The notes under the pieces: model-generated
Database searches by the model: none
The model's input: the letters and a program-made list of their open reading frames with translations, nothing else
What the model was told of the DNA's origin: nothing
Assembly: GCA_024336345.1 (NCBI GenBank)
Contig: JANFOG010000005.1
Coordinates: 620,001 to 684,000 of the forward strand
Origin: Mariannaea sp. PMI_226
Taxonomy: Eukaryota; Ascomycota; Sordariomycetes; Hypocreales; Nectriaceae
Direction of reading: 5' to 3'
DNA length: 64,000 bases
Program-made: the position numbers and the translations under genes
Shown: positions 37,101-48,599 of the stretch, piece after piece
Numbering within the stretch: position 1 is the stretch's first letter
Layout of the letters: each line of letters begins with the position of its first letter

Positions 37101-39149
37101 AGACAGTTTCTGGCCTTGACGGCAATTCGAATCGGGAACCAAAATGGGATTTTGTGGGGGACCTGGTCCGTCCTGAACCTGACAAGCCTGGACCCTTGCT
37201 CGTCGACTTGTTCCGGTGATGTGATTTGGGTGGTTCCGGGGGCTTCTCTGTTCTCTTAGGAATGGGCCTGATCGTCTGTTCCTGGGGATCATTATCATGC
37301 CAGTGATGAGCGCTTTTAATTGTCATCAGTTCTCCATCAAAGTCGTCATCATAATGAGAGCTATCATTTCTGCTATCATTGGCTGAAGCGAACGCTTTAA
37401 GGCGGTCGCTTGATAACAAGCCTCCGAAGTTATCTTGCGGTTTAAGGTGTGGCAATTGGAGAGCGCTGGGCGAAATAGCTGTTGCAAAATCATCATCCCA
37501 ATTATCGTCATCTAGAGAAGTTCCAAGTCAGTTTCTGCACAACTTTCCGTCCAAAGCCGAGAATAGTATTTCATAAGCTACTCATCAAGCACCAGCTGAT
37601 GAGGAATTCCAAATACTGGCAACGTACCAGCAATTTCAGGCTTACTGAAAGCCTCAGCACCAGGTCGGGGTTTTACGAGTGATAGAGGCGCCTTATTAGG
37701 CGTGCCTCCAAAATATCTGGACGAAGGACCAGCCTCGGAACCAGTGGAAGCACGAAGGGACGACTCTGAAGACTTAAGGGCTTTGTTCCATTGCTTGATC
37801 TCCTCAACAGCTTGTTCGATGTCTGACGGCGGCGCCCTTGAGACTGGGGCCTCTGCTCGACGGCATCCTGTGATCCAAGCGTGACGAAGCAGTTTTCGGG
37901 CGGAAACTCGGAGGTTGGGGTCTTTTTGAAAGCATTGCATCAGGAAATCTCGAGCCGCCTAGACAAGATTAGGCGAAAACATAGCCACACGCGGTGCGCG
38001 GCGTCGGACTTACAGCAGAAATACCCTCAGGTAGTGGAGGATGGTCGTCATTGACAATGGCGAACAAAGCTGGCATGGCAGCTAGATTGTGATATGGAGG
38101 CTTGCCTTGCAGCAACTCAATAACCGTGCAGCCAACGCTCCAAATATCAGATGCAGAACTAGCTCCAGACAACTGAATGATTTCAGGAGCCATCCAATAT
38201 GGCGTTCCTACAACCTGATGCTCCTTGTCCTGTCCGCCACCAGCCAAAGTGCTCGTCGAAACACCAAAGTCTGCCAGTTTGACAATTCCGTCCTTGGTGG
38301 TTAGGATGTTGGCGCCTTTGATATCTCGGTGAATAACACCCTGATCGTGGAGATACTGAAGACCATGAAGGATCTGGGTCATGTACACGCCGACGAGATT
38401 TTCGGGGAACTTGCCGTATGCCTTGCAAATAGAATGGAGAGAGCCATTCTCGCAGTATCTGACCTTGGGGTTAGCTCCAGACCGTACGTCACTCTATAGA
38501 AAGGAGTCATACTCCAAAATGATGTTTAGGCAGTCAGACGACTTGACAAAACCAATATACTTGACAATATTGTCATGCTGTTCGTCGTCAGATAATGAAA
38601 AAAAGATGGGGAAAAACCAAGGTAAACTATAGTATAAAAGGTTCTTACATGAAGATTCTTGAGGAGATCGATTTCACTCTAAGCGCCCTCCAACTGTCAG
38701 TATCGCACTCTCATATCTGTCGTCCGCTCAACCCAATTTTCAGTTGGTACTAGACAAACCCACCTCGATCATGCGCAGCTCGCTTTTGGGCAAGTCTGCC
38801 GTCTTAATTTGCTTTACGGCAACAGCTTCACCAGTTCCCCAGTTAAATGCCTTGTAAACCGAGCCGAAGGCGCCCTTGCCAAGGCATTCACCTAGACGCT
38901 GTACTCGATAAGAACCGCATACGTTAGCACTTTTGCTACATTTTCCCAGAAATGGATATATATCTGATGCTAGTGGAGGATGGAAACTTATTGGTTCGGT
39001 AGTTCTGAGGAGGGGGGTATACGCACGTAGTCCTTCAATCCTGGATCCTGCAAGGCGGAGCTCTCGCGAAGTTTGTCCTTGCGTGAGGGAGTGCCGGGCA
39101 CGACTGAGCGTGTGCGGCCATTGGCATGATATTGTCGCTCGGGCACCAT
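34171..39149 (-). CDS. sepH: SepH/Cdc7-type septation initiation network protein kinase
   Basis: The Ser/Thr kinase of the septation initiation network, required for the contractile ring and septa (Aspergillus SepH, fission yeast Cdc7). Exons: 39027-39149, 38764-38898, 38649-38678, 38513-38577, 38014-38458, 37628-37958, 36457-37511, 36257-36400 and 34171-36198, joining in frame to about 1451 residues. The start [15 protein letters not shown] matches the family N-terminus. Exon 1 ends GLKDY and joins [16 protein letters not shown]. Kinase landmarks: glycine loop about 47-54, lysine 70 in [14 protein letters not shown] at 161-168, DFG at 181-183, MAPE at 207-210. A helical armadillo-like region (QNLCFVGG-type repeats, then [20 protein letters not shown]) follows the acidic middle, and a disordered serine/arginine tail ends the protein. 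A 60-nt in-frame stretch at 36952-37011 has GT..AG ends and could be an optional intron (1431 residues if removed). A longer open frame running to 39306 is not the true N-terminus. Confidence 0.93.
34289..34382 (-). repeat. Tandem S-R-(E/D)-G repeats in the SepH tail
   Basis: Inside the last exon the protein repeats a short unit ([28 protein letters not shown]) five times. The underlying DNA is visibly repeated as well (CTTCGCGGCT twice, CCATCTC(G/T) several times), so it arose by local duplication. The tail is probably disordered. Confidence 0.8.
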
Positions 39150-40267
39150 CTCTCAAGTCGGCTCTCCCCCAGCAGATGCTCAACGGTAGCGGTTCCCCCC
39201 AGGGCGGGCAATATTCCTCAGCAAAGCAGCGCAGGACACGAGGGGCGGCCGAGTCGACAACAACGGCGGGGACGGGGCGGGAAGGGGTGAGAAGAGGAAT
39301 CGGCAAGGCGTTCGTCGAGGCGGGGATCGCATTCCCGGCTAGTATCGAGCTGTGGCAGCGAGGAGGGAGGATTGGAAGGGCGTACGCATTCCAGAATGGG
39401 ATAAGGAAGCCTAATTGTCTAGTTTTCGAGCTTTTGTTAGACCAATCGTTCGGTTCTCGGCACTAGGTCGCAGGTTCGTCGGCCCCAGGAGTGTGCTTCG
39501 TCCTCGGGCACTAGATCTGGTGTTGGCCTCGGGACTGGATTGGACTCTCGGGGAGTGCATGCAGTTGCAGACAGCAAAAGTAATGAGGAGCAGGAAGGAA
39601 GATGAGGAGGGGGGAGGAGGGGCGGCAGGTTCAGCTCAAGAGGACGTCGTGGGTTGGAGGGGCCCGAGAGACGAGGGACGGGAGTCGAGCGACAAGAGAT
39701 CCAGTTGAATGAAAGGGCTCGCTTAACACTTGTGGCCAAGAGTCGAAAATTGAGAAAAAGAGTGAAAGCTGGAGATGAGCCGTGTATGGGGGAAAGTCGG
39801 GGGAGGGAAGAGAAGGATGGAAGCGAGGGACGAAGTCAATGCCAATCAATCAATCTCAATGTCTCTCGTTCGTCTTGGGTGTTGCTTCTCTGTGTGTCTT
39901 GCAACCCAACCTTACTCCAGCTAGCCAACACACCCATGGCGCTCTGGTCTTGGGTACGTAGCCCTGTAAGCCACCTGTAGGTCGCCTACCACCAACCTAT
40001 GGGGTTGCCCGTAGGCTGCCCCTACAGAGCCTGATCTCCGTAAAAACCGCCTGTGAGCCCTCCACTGTCAGAGAGACGTGTGGCAGAACATGGGGGGTGC
40101 GGCCGGGGAGACCCATGCAAGGCCACTCCTGTCCATGATTGCCCACGAGGCGTCCCAGACAGAGTACTGTGTACATGATTATTTACCTCATAATTACATG
40201 CCATGACAATCCAGGTATATGAGCCCATCCCTCAGAATGGTTCATCTTTTTTTGGTTTTGGGTATTC

Positions 40268-40288
40268 TGCAGGTTGCAGGTTGCAGGT
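40268..40288 (+). repeat. Three tandem copies of TGCAGGT
   Basis: A 7-bp unit repeated three times exactly, followed by a partial fourth copy (TGC). Confidence 0.9.
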
Positions 40289-40554
40289 TGCTTGCTGTGC
40301 CGTGGTATGGGAACCTCCTGAACGTTGGAAGCTATGAATGTGAGGTGGTCCTATTCCTAGCACTGGATCGACATCGACTTGCCGCGTGCTGCAGCCTTGA
40401 GTGCACCACATCGAACCCGCGCTTACTTAGTTACTCCATGAACGTCTAGAGTTAAGGATGGAACGTAAGACGGAGGAGTTCCATACGAAGTACAGTACGG
40501 AGTCCCTGGGCTCTTTTTCAAGCCGATGTACGTACTGTACTTTGGACGAAGGGA

Positions 40555-40590
40555 ACACACACACACTCTCTCTCTCTCTCTCTCTCTCTC
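40555..40590 (+). repeat. Compound microsatellite (AC)6(TC)12
   Basis: Six AC units followed directly by twelve TC units. Confidence 0.9.
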
Positions 40591-40820
40591 GACAAAGTAC
40601 CTTACTGCTGTTACATCCCCCTCAGTTGCCAGTAAACTGCCAAAATAGGCATGTAGGGAGTACAGTAGGCATCATACATCTCCAAGGCCCTCCAAGATCT
40701 TGGTCTGCGATCCGTAGCAAATACCTGCGGATCATGTCTTTGCTCTCCGCAGCATCTCAATGGGGTTTTTTTTTTTTTATTATCTGACTTTCCTTTTTTT
40801 TCTCGCCGCTGTTGAAAATT

Positions 40821-40840
40821 ATTTATTTATTTATTTATTT
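40821..40840 (+). repeat. (ATTT)5 microsatellite
   Basis: Five exact ATTT units, followed by ATAT and three short ATCT-like units. Confidence 0.85.
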
Positions 40841-43252
40841 ATATCTATCTATCCTTAGTTTTGTTTTGTTTATGCTGGTCAATCTTTTCTACGTCCCTTT
40901 TCTGCGCTTTGACATGGCGCCTTCAAAACAATGCCGTTGTCAATCGAACCAACTCACAGAACAAAGAAACGGCCATTATCAGAAATAATAGAAAACAAAT
41001 CAAACCACTGCAATCCTGAAATGCCTTTACTCGGAACACTAACAGGCGAACTAACCAGGGCATTTACTGTGCCACTACGTAGTACATCCATCATTCATGG
41101 CACAACCCCTGGTGCCTTTTTTTTTATGGCGTTTGGGCGCAAGTACCTGTGAAATGTGACAGGTCGCTCGATGCCATCACGAAGAGGCTCAGGCACAGCA
41201 GACACAAGTAAGTACTACATAGTAGACATGTACATTCAGCATGACATGGGGCTTCTCTAGGTTCTTCGTCTATCCAAGGCTAGCTATCCTGTTTTGAGAT
41301 TACTTGCCCAACGTGGTAGGCAAACGAGGGTACAAGGTCTCACATCAACAGAGGTCTTCTGTATGCCTGTAATAGCCTCCGCTCTCCATGCTTCCCCAGG
41401 GACCACCACCACACACATCCCTCCAGTCGGCCACCCAAGACATCACAACGCGTTCGATTCGACAAATCCTGCAGGCTTCATTACGGATGTAAGACACGGA
41501 CGGGTAGACAGCCTCATCTCGATTGAATACCAGTGAGTCGTGTGCTCTTCCATCCCTACTAATATGAAGGGTCTCAGCCATTGCCATGCAAGTTGAGATT
41601 TCGTTGCTTAGAGGACGAGGAGCCATCGTCATACCCGACAGCCTTCTCTCAGAATGTGCTTGCTGCTCAAATTATGTAGCTCACATCAACTCAGTAGAAA
41701 CTTCTGCCAATTGTTACCTGTTGTTTGGTTCCGGCCTTGTACACTCGACATTAATCCCTCTCCCCGACTAAAATCCTCTTTCAGCTTGTTCCAGCGACGC
41801 CTGTTGTTCAGCCTTCTATCCCTCATACCCACCCACACACACACACACCCTTGCGACAAACGCCTCGACAAAGCAGCCAAACATCTCTTGTGGTTGCCTG
41901 GTAGCTTTTTAGCCCTTGGCCGCTAATGCGACTCATTCTCAATAAATCATTCAATCAGATCAATCACCCATCCTGGCATATCTTGGCTCTCAATCGATCC
42001 TGGCTGAGCCGGCCTGCAACGGTCCCGATCTGAGGTTGGCTCATCTTCAGCCACGTCGCCGTCGCACATCCCACAGACAATGCACTGTGCTGTCGTCGAA
42101 TCCCTGGCCGAGTCACAGATTGAATGCATACGTGTGCGTCCAAACTATTGTTTGACTGCCACCTCACCTTTGTTCTGTTCCTCGAGGGTGCAAATGCCCT
42201 TCCCCGTCTTCTCCTGCAAACACATGTTTCCCAGCCGGCTCTGGCGCCGATCAAGTTTGCACATCACGAGCAAGGGGCGGACAATTGGCTCTAAAAACTG
42301 GCATCCCTGCTCATTTGCGCTCACTTTTCAAGCTGACGTGATGCTCGCATGACGATTTTGTCTCGCGGGACACACACCCTCCAGGGATGAAATGGCAATG
42401 CCGTGAACAGTTCTCTCCACCAGTTTCCCACACCACCGAAACCACCATTCCCAGACAGCCGAAGCCACCGTTAATGCGTTGCTAACCAGCCCTAATCCTG
42501 AGGCGGTGAAAATGGAGACCTGCACTCCAGATACTTTATTTGGCACAAGGCGAGAATGTCGGCTTACTGGTGCCCAGCTCTCGTCCAATGTCTATTTTCA
42601 CTTGTTCCGGGTCACTGCGAACACCCGTGTCGACTTGGATATGACGCTATTTACCTTGCATTGTGTATGGTTGAATACAAAGAGTTTCCTTATTACGGAT
42701 TGTCTGAAGGCCGTAGGGGGATTTGATTCAACTGGTCTACCTCACTCACTTGTTACCAAAAGCTATTGCCATGCCATACCAGCTAAAGTTCTTTTTTTTA
42801 GAAGTGTTTTTCAGGCACTTAAAAAGAAAAACAAAAAAACACAAGGAATTGAAATTTTACATAGGTAGGTTGACCATCGACTCATAACACACAAAACTGC
42901 GGGGTGGTCACTATGGGCGATGAAACATCTTCAATTCACAGCCGCAAATGTTGATACCCTGGCCCCTGTCCATTGAGAAAATAAGTCAAACCCATTTTGA
43001 TGGTTCCTCTCTTGTTGACAACCTTACATTACAAGTCCATAGTTGATATTGGCGGAAAGCCACCTACGAATGATCCACGCCTAGTACTCCTTTCGTCATA
43101 ATTATACAAGTCGCCGTACCTGAATCTTACCTCAGTCCGTTACGTTGACGCTTTTAGATGATCATACATCATCTCATCCCAAATTTCCTGCCAAAATTGC
43201 AGCCATCGCTCTTTTTACTTCAAATAATTCGTAGTCGGTGAGACTGATTCCG

Positions 43253-45154
43253 TTAATCAGTTCCCTCCTGTGGAAGGTTTCTGCTGAGGCCAGCCTCAGC
43301 CCACCATTCATCCGGAATGTCCTCCCTCCGCGCCAGGCCGCGAACAATGTGCAGCATCCCGGCCCAATCTTCTTCTCCCTGAGACGTCAAATTGCTGGGC
43401 AAAGTCGTCGAGCTCTCCCGGTTCAAGCTTCGGCGTTCCGCTACTTGCTCGTCATCGGAGGCTCCAGTTAGGAAATGCCCGACCCATCCATTTCGAGGCG
43501 CATGCATTTGTGCGATATTCAGACTTCCATTCCCGACAATACCATCCATTTGCTCCTCTCTCTCCCTAGTCTCGGTGCGAACTGCAGACGCGTTCTGCGA
43601 CCTCCGCAGTCGGGTGATTTCAGAAGTCAAGGCGTACGGTCGACCAAACAGTTCAGGAGTCAACCCGGTTGCTGGAGGGCCAGAGGAAGGAAGTCGTGTC
43701 AGAGGGTTCGGTCTCTCTCGGTCCTGATCGACAGGTCCATCCAAGTTGTAATAAGGCACTTGCATTCGAACACGGCGCCTCTCTCGCTCTTCCTGACGGA
43801 GGCGTCGGCGCCGGCGAACAAGAGCAGGAGGCATCTCAGGGTCGAAATCTTCTGTGTCCGAATTCTCGCACCCAGACTCACAGGCTTGATCGGTAGTTGT
43901 AGCTCCGGCAGGTTCAGGAGCTGTGAGTGGAGTGCTAGAGGATACGCCAGCGCTCTGTGAGGCGACAGTCGAGGCAAAGGAGGACCCAACGCTGGGTGGT
44001 TGAGGGTCAGGTGTCAAGGTGGTAAGGAGAGTATCCCAAACTTCAGGGCTCAAGCTCCTCTCCCGATCCCCGAGTCCATTGACATCTCGAAGCCGCTGGA
44101 GTAGCGCACTACGTCGCTCTTCCTCCGCTTCCATATCTGCGACGGGTCGTGTGGTAACATTCTCCCTCATTCTTCGTGGTTGAGTAGGGTCGGATGACCG
44201 CGTCGTATAAAAAGGTTGCTGGAAGAATTGGCGCGGCCTATGGCGGGATTGCGGCCGGCCATCAACCCCATCGGGGACATGGCTGAGTTGGCTCAGACCA
44301 GCCTGAAGGTGAACATTAGCAAACTCAGTCAAGAACTGCGTATGGTTACAGGATGAATTTTTACAAGTCAGATTAGGAAGCTTACAATTCGGGTTCGAGT
44401 AGATGGGGGAATGGAATCGAGTTGAAACCATTCTAGGTTTCCTTGTTCGAGATCATTGCTTATCGAATCTCTCTCTCGGAGAGGTGTTCCAGTGAACAGG
44501 CTGTGGAGATGCTCCTCAAATCGTTCTCTGTTGCGATCATCGCTTCTTGCCATGTCCCTCAGAACCTCACGAAAGGGCCGTTGACGTGGACCATCTGGGC
44601 CATACGACTCGTTTAGGAGAGGAAAGGTCGGATCAGCACCTCTACTGGACAAGGAGCTGGACTGGCGAAGAGGCGGATTTGCAAGGCGATCGCGAATAGA
44701 CATCTGCCGGCGCATAGCTGCACGGCGTTCGCGAGAATCAGGTCGAGCATGGCGCCGAATACCAGAACGCGATGGCGAAGTAGCACCGCTGGCCTTATCT
44801 GCAGCCTTGGAGGGCAAATCAGACTCGACGGGAGTGATGAACAATCTGCATGGGGTCGCGTTGGATTAGTCCATGAATGCGATGGGAAAATGCCGTCCAC
44901 ATGGCGACATCGAAACCCCGTAGGAGGCCAATTTAACAAAGCGGGAGATTTGCAGCGTTGGTGGAATCACGGCGACGACACACGATTTTTCATGATGCGA
45001 TAACGCGAAAAGGTGATGGCGACGATATCCATCCAGACGGAGACAGGGGGAGTGCGTAGCGGCCGGCGCGACAATGTCGAGACAAGCCCAAAAGAGACTT
45101 AAAAGGGAAAAAAACTTGAGTTGAGTGGGTGAGAAGGACTTACGGGAGGCCCAT
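43253..45154 (-). CDS. Uncharacterised arginine/serine-rich protein with an 11-nt first coding exon
   Basis: Three exons, 45144-45154, 44386-44845 and 43253-44335, with introns of 298 and 50 nt, join in frame to 517 residues. The first exon codes only MGLP (11 nt) and splices to LFITPVESDLPSK. The main body would otherwise have no ATG at its start: the frame opens at a TTG, which is why I place the start in the tiny exon. The protein is highly charged and mostly disordered: clusters such as RRRRRLRQEERERRRVR near the middle and acidic ENSDTEDFDPEMPP before it. A conserved-looking C-terminal motif reads ARREDIPDEWWAEAGLSR. I do not recognise a family; nuclear location is plausible from the arginine clusters. 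It shares an 880-bp divergent promoter with the ligase gene at 46037. Confidence 0.8.
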
Positions 45155-46036
45155 TTTGGGGCGAAGGAAAGTCAAAAACTGAGAAACGAATGAAGGAATT
45201 AAACTGGCTAGAAGAAAGAGGCCTTTGGAATGGGCGCGGATGAAAAAGAAGTACAAATGGTGATGATTGACGGTGCCTGGAGCCTGGAGGAGCCTGGAGC
45301 CGGAGAGGATGGGGTCAAAAGAGGCTCGCGCTTGCCAATTTTTCGCGGGGACGGGAGTTAAGAGGGCGAGCCGAAAGGTTTGCAAAGAGAGAAGCGGACC
45401 GGGCGAGTCACGAGTGGGCGCTGTCGCTGTCTTGGACTGCGGGCGGCCTTGGCGTGATGGTTGGTCCCTTGATGCATGCGACGTTGGATGAGGACGTGGG
45501 ATTGGTACCTATTGTATGTACATGGGAAAGGTAGTTGCGTTAACTTGTGTTAATACCGATCGCGTTGCCAGGGGGAAGATTGCGCCTGGGGCCTCACCAC
45601 TGCACAAGTGGGACATAACAATATTTAACAGAGTGTGGCTGGGGATTCACTCCGCTTACTCCGCCACACGTTGCGGCACGCACGCACGGCACGCACCCTG
45701 GCTTGCTTTGAGTGGAGGCACAGGGGACAGGGGAAGGGGAAGCTGGACCAGCCGGGGATTATCCAGTGCTGTGGCTGATAAGTAAACAACTGTGGCGTCA
45801 TTGCGGCGCACTCAAGGTCACCTTCTTCGTCTTGGTGTGGGTCTTCGGTCACATCTTCCGATGCCGCCGTTGTGAAAAGAAATGTCAAGACCTCAGACAA
45901 AGGTCTCATCGGCGCTGCTCCTCACCCTGTCAATCAACTAAGGGACTGCCTCCCCAATTGTTATCTCGGGAAGCACCTCTCCCCTCCTCGGCTCCACATC
46001 AACCCTTTTCTGGGCTCGGTGGGATGCCGCCTTGTC
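45155..46036. promoter_or_regulatory. Divergent promoter region, minus-strand gene at 45154 and ligase at 46037
   Basis: About 880 bp between two starts. It has GC-rich patches and a CA/CG-rich repeat-like patch (GGCACGCACGCACGGCACGC, 45674-45693). The ligase frame extends upstream to 45872 but only through a GTG codon. No further gene is seen. Confidence 0.45.
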
Positions 46037-48121
46037 ATGCCCTCTTCTCAGGATATCCAGCTCGCGGTTAACCGCATCTATCGCGCCATGGCTGGTCAGA
46101 GGAAGACCGGATACCGTGATATCCGTCTGGGCCTCGATCGAATGAATCGGGTCGTCTCAGAAACGCAAGAATGGAAAGGAGTTCATGTCGCTGGCACCAA
46201 TGGCAAAGGCTCTATCTGCGCCTTTCTAGGAGGTCTCTTTAAGCAATCAGGCATTGGCTATGGCAGTTACATCTCTCCAGCCTTTCCAGAAAAACACAAT
46301 GGCGTCTTGATCAACGGTCTTTATGTCAACCCCCGGATGTATGAGACGGAAATGGAGAAAGTCAAGGCCAAATGGAACGGAATCGCTACTCGCTGGAGCT
46401 TTAATCACGCCGAAGAACCTGAAACGCTTTCACCTTTTGAACTCGAAACTGCCACAGCTTTCCGCATCTTTGATAGCATGCACGTACCGTACGGCATTGT
46501 TGAAGTTGGTATGGGTGGTGCCACTGATGCTACCAATGTTATCAAGGAAAAGGCTGTGACAGTTATTTCCAAGATCGGTCTCGACCACCAAGAGTACCTC
46601 GGAAACACAATTGAGAATATTGCCAAAGTAAAGGCTGGTATTATGCAAAAGAATGTCCCCTGCATCGTCGATCACACGAACCCTCCCTCCGTCGTACGGG
46701 TGCTCCGACAGCACGCCCGTGAGGTGGGAACTGAAATTATTCTCACCTGGAAAGCCGAACCCTTGCTCATGACCCTCGACAATGAGAAGTGGAAGCTTGA
46801 GAGCTACCAGATTCAGAACCTTTTATGTGCTGCCCTCGCCTTCCGACACATGTTTCCCCACAAAGAGATTGATTTGAACAAGCTCCTGGAAACGAAGCCA
46901 TTCATGCCTGGGCGAATGGAAGACGTTTTTTACACATCCCAGGATGCTAGCATACACCGTCGAAAGGTATTGGTAGACGGTGCCCACAACATGCTTGGCA
47001 TCGAAGGACTTGTAAGTCATGTTGATAAACACCTTCGCCAGGATCAGCAACCCGTGACATGGGTCATGGGCATGTCCGCAAGCAAGTACAAGCCTTTTGA
47101 CCAAATTATCGATAAAATTGTTCGCCCACAAGACAACGTTGCCTTTGTTGAATTCAAGCAAGGTACCAATGAGCCTCCCGCAGCCCCCGCTAACTTTGGT
47201 TCCGAACATGCCAAGACTATTGTCAAGGATGAGGGCCAAATATATGATGGCATGCCTGATATTGAGGCTGGCTTGAAATGGGCTTGCGATAAGGCTGGCG
47301 AGGGCGGCCCCATCGTGGTGACCGGTAGTCTATATCTCATCAGGGATCTCTTCAACTTGGAAGGAATTTTTCGGAAAGGAATGATCAAGACACGAAGGCC
47401 AGGTAGGGCTCAACTCCATTACTATGTGCAGCTCTCGAACAAGCGGAAATTGACAGCAGTGGAGGAGAGGGAATTTAAACAGGCACGCAGGCATTGGTAT
47501 CTGTCACCATTGCGCAACCCGACCTTTGCGAATCGCCGCGAAACCGGCCAAATCAACTCCCCAAAGCCGTCGGTAGAGAAATCAGAGCTGCAACGGAAAG
47601 CTGCGTATCACAAGAATCAGATTGACGGATACAAGAAGACCATTGCTACGATGAAGGCAGATTTGCGGGATATCAAGGAGGGTCCCATGAGTTCAGGACT
47701 AGACAAGGATATCACCCGCAAGCTGGAAGAGCTTGAAAAAGAGGTATCGAAACACAGAGAGAGTTACCACAACGCCATGTCCGAGTTAAGGGGGTATGTT
47801 CCACAGCAGCATAAGAAGTTGTGGGGATATAAGAAGATCTTTGGTCACGAAAGGAAGCCCAGACCGCAAGAAGAGTCTCCATTCCTTCGGTACAAGGTCT
47901 CAGGCGAGTCTGCGGCTATGGTGGAGCGAAAGCAAGTAAAGCCATGGGAACAGACAGTGGAGGAGGTTGCTCTAGCTGCTGCTGCAGAGGAGAGGCAGTC
48001 TCTAAGGCAGACTCTCGCTGAGCAGAAGAAGAGCGAGGCAAGATCCCACCGACCGAAGAAGGGAAAGGAAGAGGTGGATGATATCTTTGCACAAAAATTA
48101 GGTGCCGGTCGAAGAGATTGA
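46037..48121 (+). CDS. Dihydrofolate/folylpolyglutamate synthase-like ligase with long C-terminal extension
   Basis: A 694-residue single-exon protein. The first 450 residues are a Mur-ligase-fold folate enzyme, which uses ATP to add glutamate to dihydropteroate or tetrahydrofolate. The nucleotide loop is VAGTNGKGS at residues 51-59; ISPAFPEKHNG follows; the conserved VEVGMGGATDATNV, the switch KIGLDHQEYLG and the lysine motif KAGIM come next; LVDGAHN marks the C-terminal lobe. The sequence resembles dihydrofolate synthase (Fol3) more than folylpolyglutamate synthase (inference). From about residue 451 an additional 240 residues run on without a stop or plausible intron: basic, with a coiled coil (LEELEKEVSKHRESYHNAMS) and a lysine-rich end. 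Yeast Fol3 is only about 427 residues. The extension is therefore unusual and its role unknown. The upstream frame lacks an ATG before 46037, so a mitochondrial presequence is not supported. Confidence 0.85.
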   Translation: MPSSQDIQLAVNRIYRAMAGQRKTGYRDIRLGLDRMNRVVSETQEWKGVHVAGTNGKGSICAFLGGLFKQSGIGYGSYISPAFPEKHNGVLINGLYVNPRMYETEMEKVKAKWNGIATRWSFNHAEEPETLSPFELETATAFRIFDSMHVPYGIVEVGMGGATDATNVIKEKAVTVISKIGLDHQEYLGNTIENIAKVKAGIMQKNVPCIVDHTNPPSVVRVLRQHAREVGTEIILTWKAEPLLMTLDNEKWKLESYQIQNLLCAALAFRHMFPHKEIDLNKLLETKPFMPGRMEDVFYTSQDASIHRRKVLVDGAHNMLGIEGLVSHVDKHLRQDQQPVTWVMGMSASKYKPFDQIIDKIVRPQDNVAFVEFKQGTNEPPAAPANFGSEHAKTIVKDEGQIYDGMPDIEAGLKWACDKAGEGGPIVVTGSLYLIRDLFNLEGIFRKGMIKTRRPGRAQLHYYVQLSNKRKLTAVEEREFKQARRHWYLSPLRNPTFANRRETGQINSPKPSVEKSELQRKAAYHKNQIDGYKKTIATMKADLRDIKEGPMSSGLDKDITRKLEELEKEVSKHRESYHNAMSELRGYVPQQHKKLWGYKKIFGHERKPRPQEESPFLRYKVSGESAAMVERKQVKPWEQTVEEVALAAAAEERQSLRQTLAEQKKSEARSHRPKKGKEEVDDIFAQKLGAGRRD

Positions 48122-48153
48122 TGAGCGCTGGAGCGTTGGTGTTTTGAACCTTG

Positions 48154-48184
<31 letters not shown>

Positions 48185-48599
48185 GCCACTGCCACTTACA
48201 AAAGTTGAGGCGACGCGAAGTCGGACTCCCCATGATGAACTTTGGGGGCTGCTTTGACCAGACTTGCCTGATGTACATTACAATGAAACTGAGAGTATGC
48301 CGCATGCCTTGAAGATTACTGCTAGTTACCCGTGCGCTGGTGATATTTTGCGAATGGAAACCCGATATCAATATATATATGTACACGATTGAGGGGCTAG
48401 GCCTCGTGGTCCTTATTCAAACGGCCAGCTGCATTGCTCCATTTCCTCGCCTGCGAAACCTCGAGCACCACGAAATAACTAATCCACGACATCACATGAT
48501 CAGACCCTTCTCTCTCACGTTTGTGGACGCAATTTCCTCTACCTGATTTCCCAGAATACCATCATATCTTCACCTCCAATATCACAGCCCACAAACATA
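48122..48599. other. Short intergenic region with a TAC microsatellite
   Basis: About 480 bp between two plus-strand genes. The (TAC)10 tract begins 33 bp after the ligase stop codon. An ATATATATGTACA stretch lies near 48372. No coding sequence. Confidence 0.6.
48154..48183 (+). repeat. (TAC)10 trinucleotide repeat
   Basis: Ten exact TAC units in the presumed 3' UTR of the ligase gene, followed by two TGCCAC units. Confidence 0.95.

Larger units (their letters stand above)
39150..43252. other. Upstream region of sepH with simple repeats
   Basis: About 4.1 kb between the sepH start and the stop of the next minus-strand gene. The first 600 bp, purine-rich on the plus strand, are likely the sepH leader and core promoter. 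The rest holds a three-copy TGCAGGT repeat (40268), AC/TC and ATTT microsatellites (40555-40840) and an AC run near 41830. No protein-coding gene is recognisable; the open frame at 42479-42868 has no family features. Confidence 0.5.

Noticed and set aside
38740..39306. Long N-terminal open frame before the SepH kinase domain (188 codons)
   Set aside because: It reads through the first intron and gives a spurious N-terminus; the spliced start at 39149 matches the SepH family.
40555..40840. Repeats as a possible CRISPR array or centromere-like element
   Set aside because: They are simple microsatellites without spacers of regular length.
45872..46036. 55-codon upstream extension of the ligase as a possible mitochondrial presequence
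   Set aside because: It opens only at a GTG; the first in-frame ATG is at 46037.
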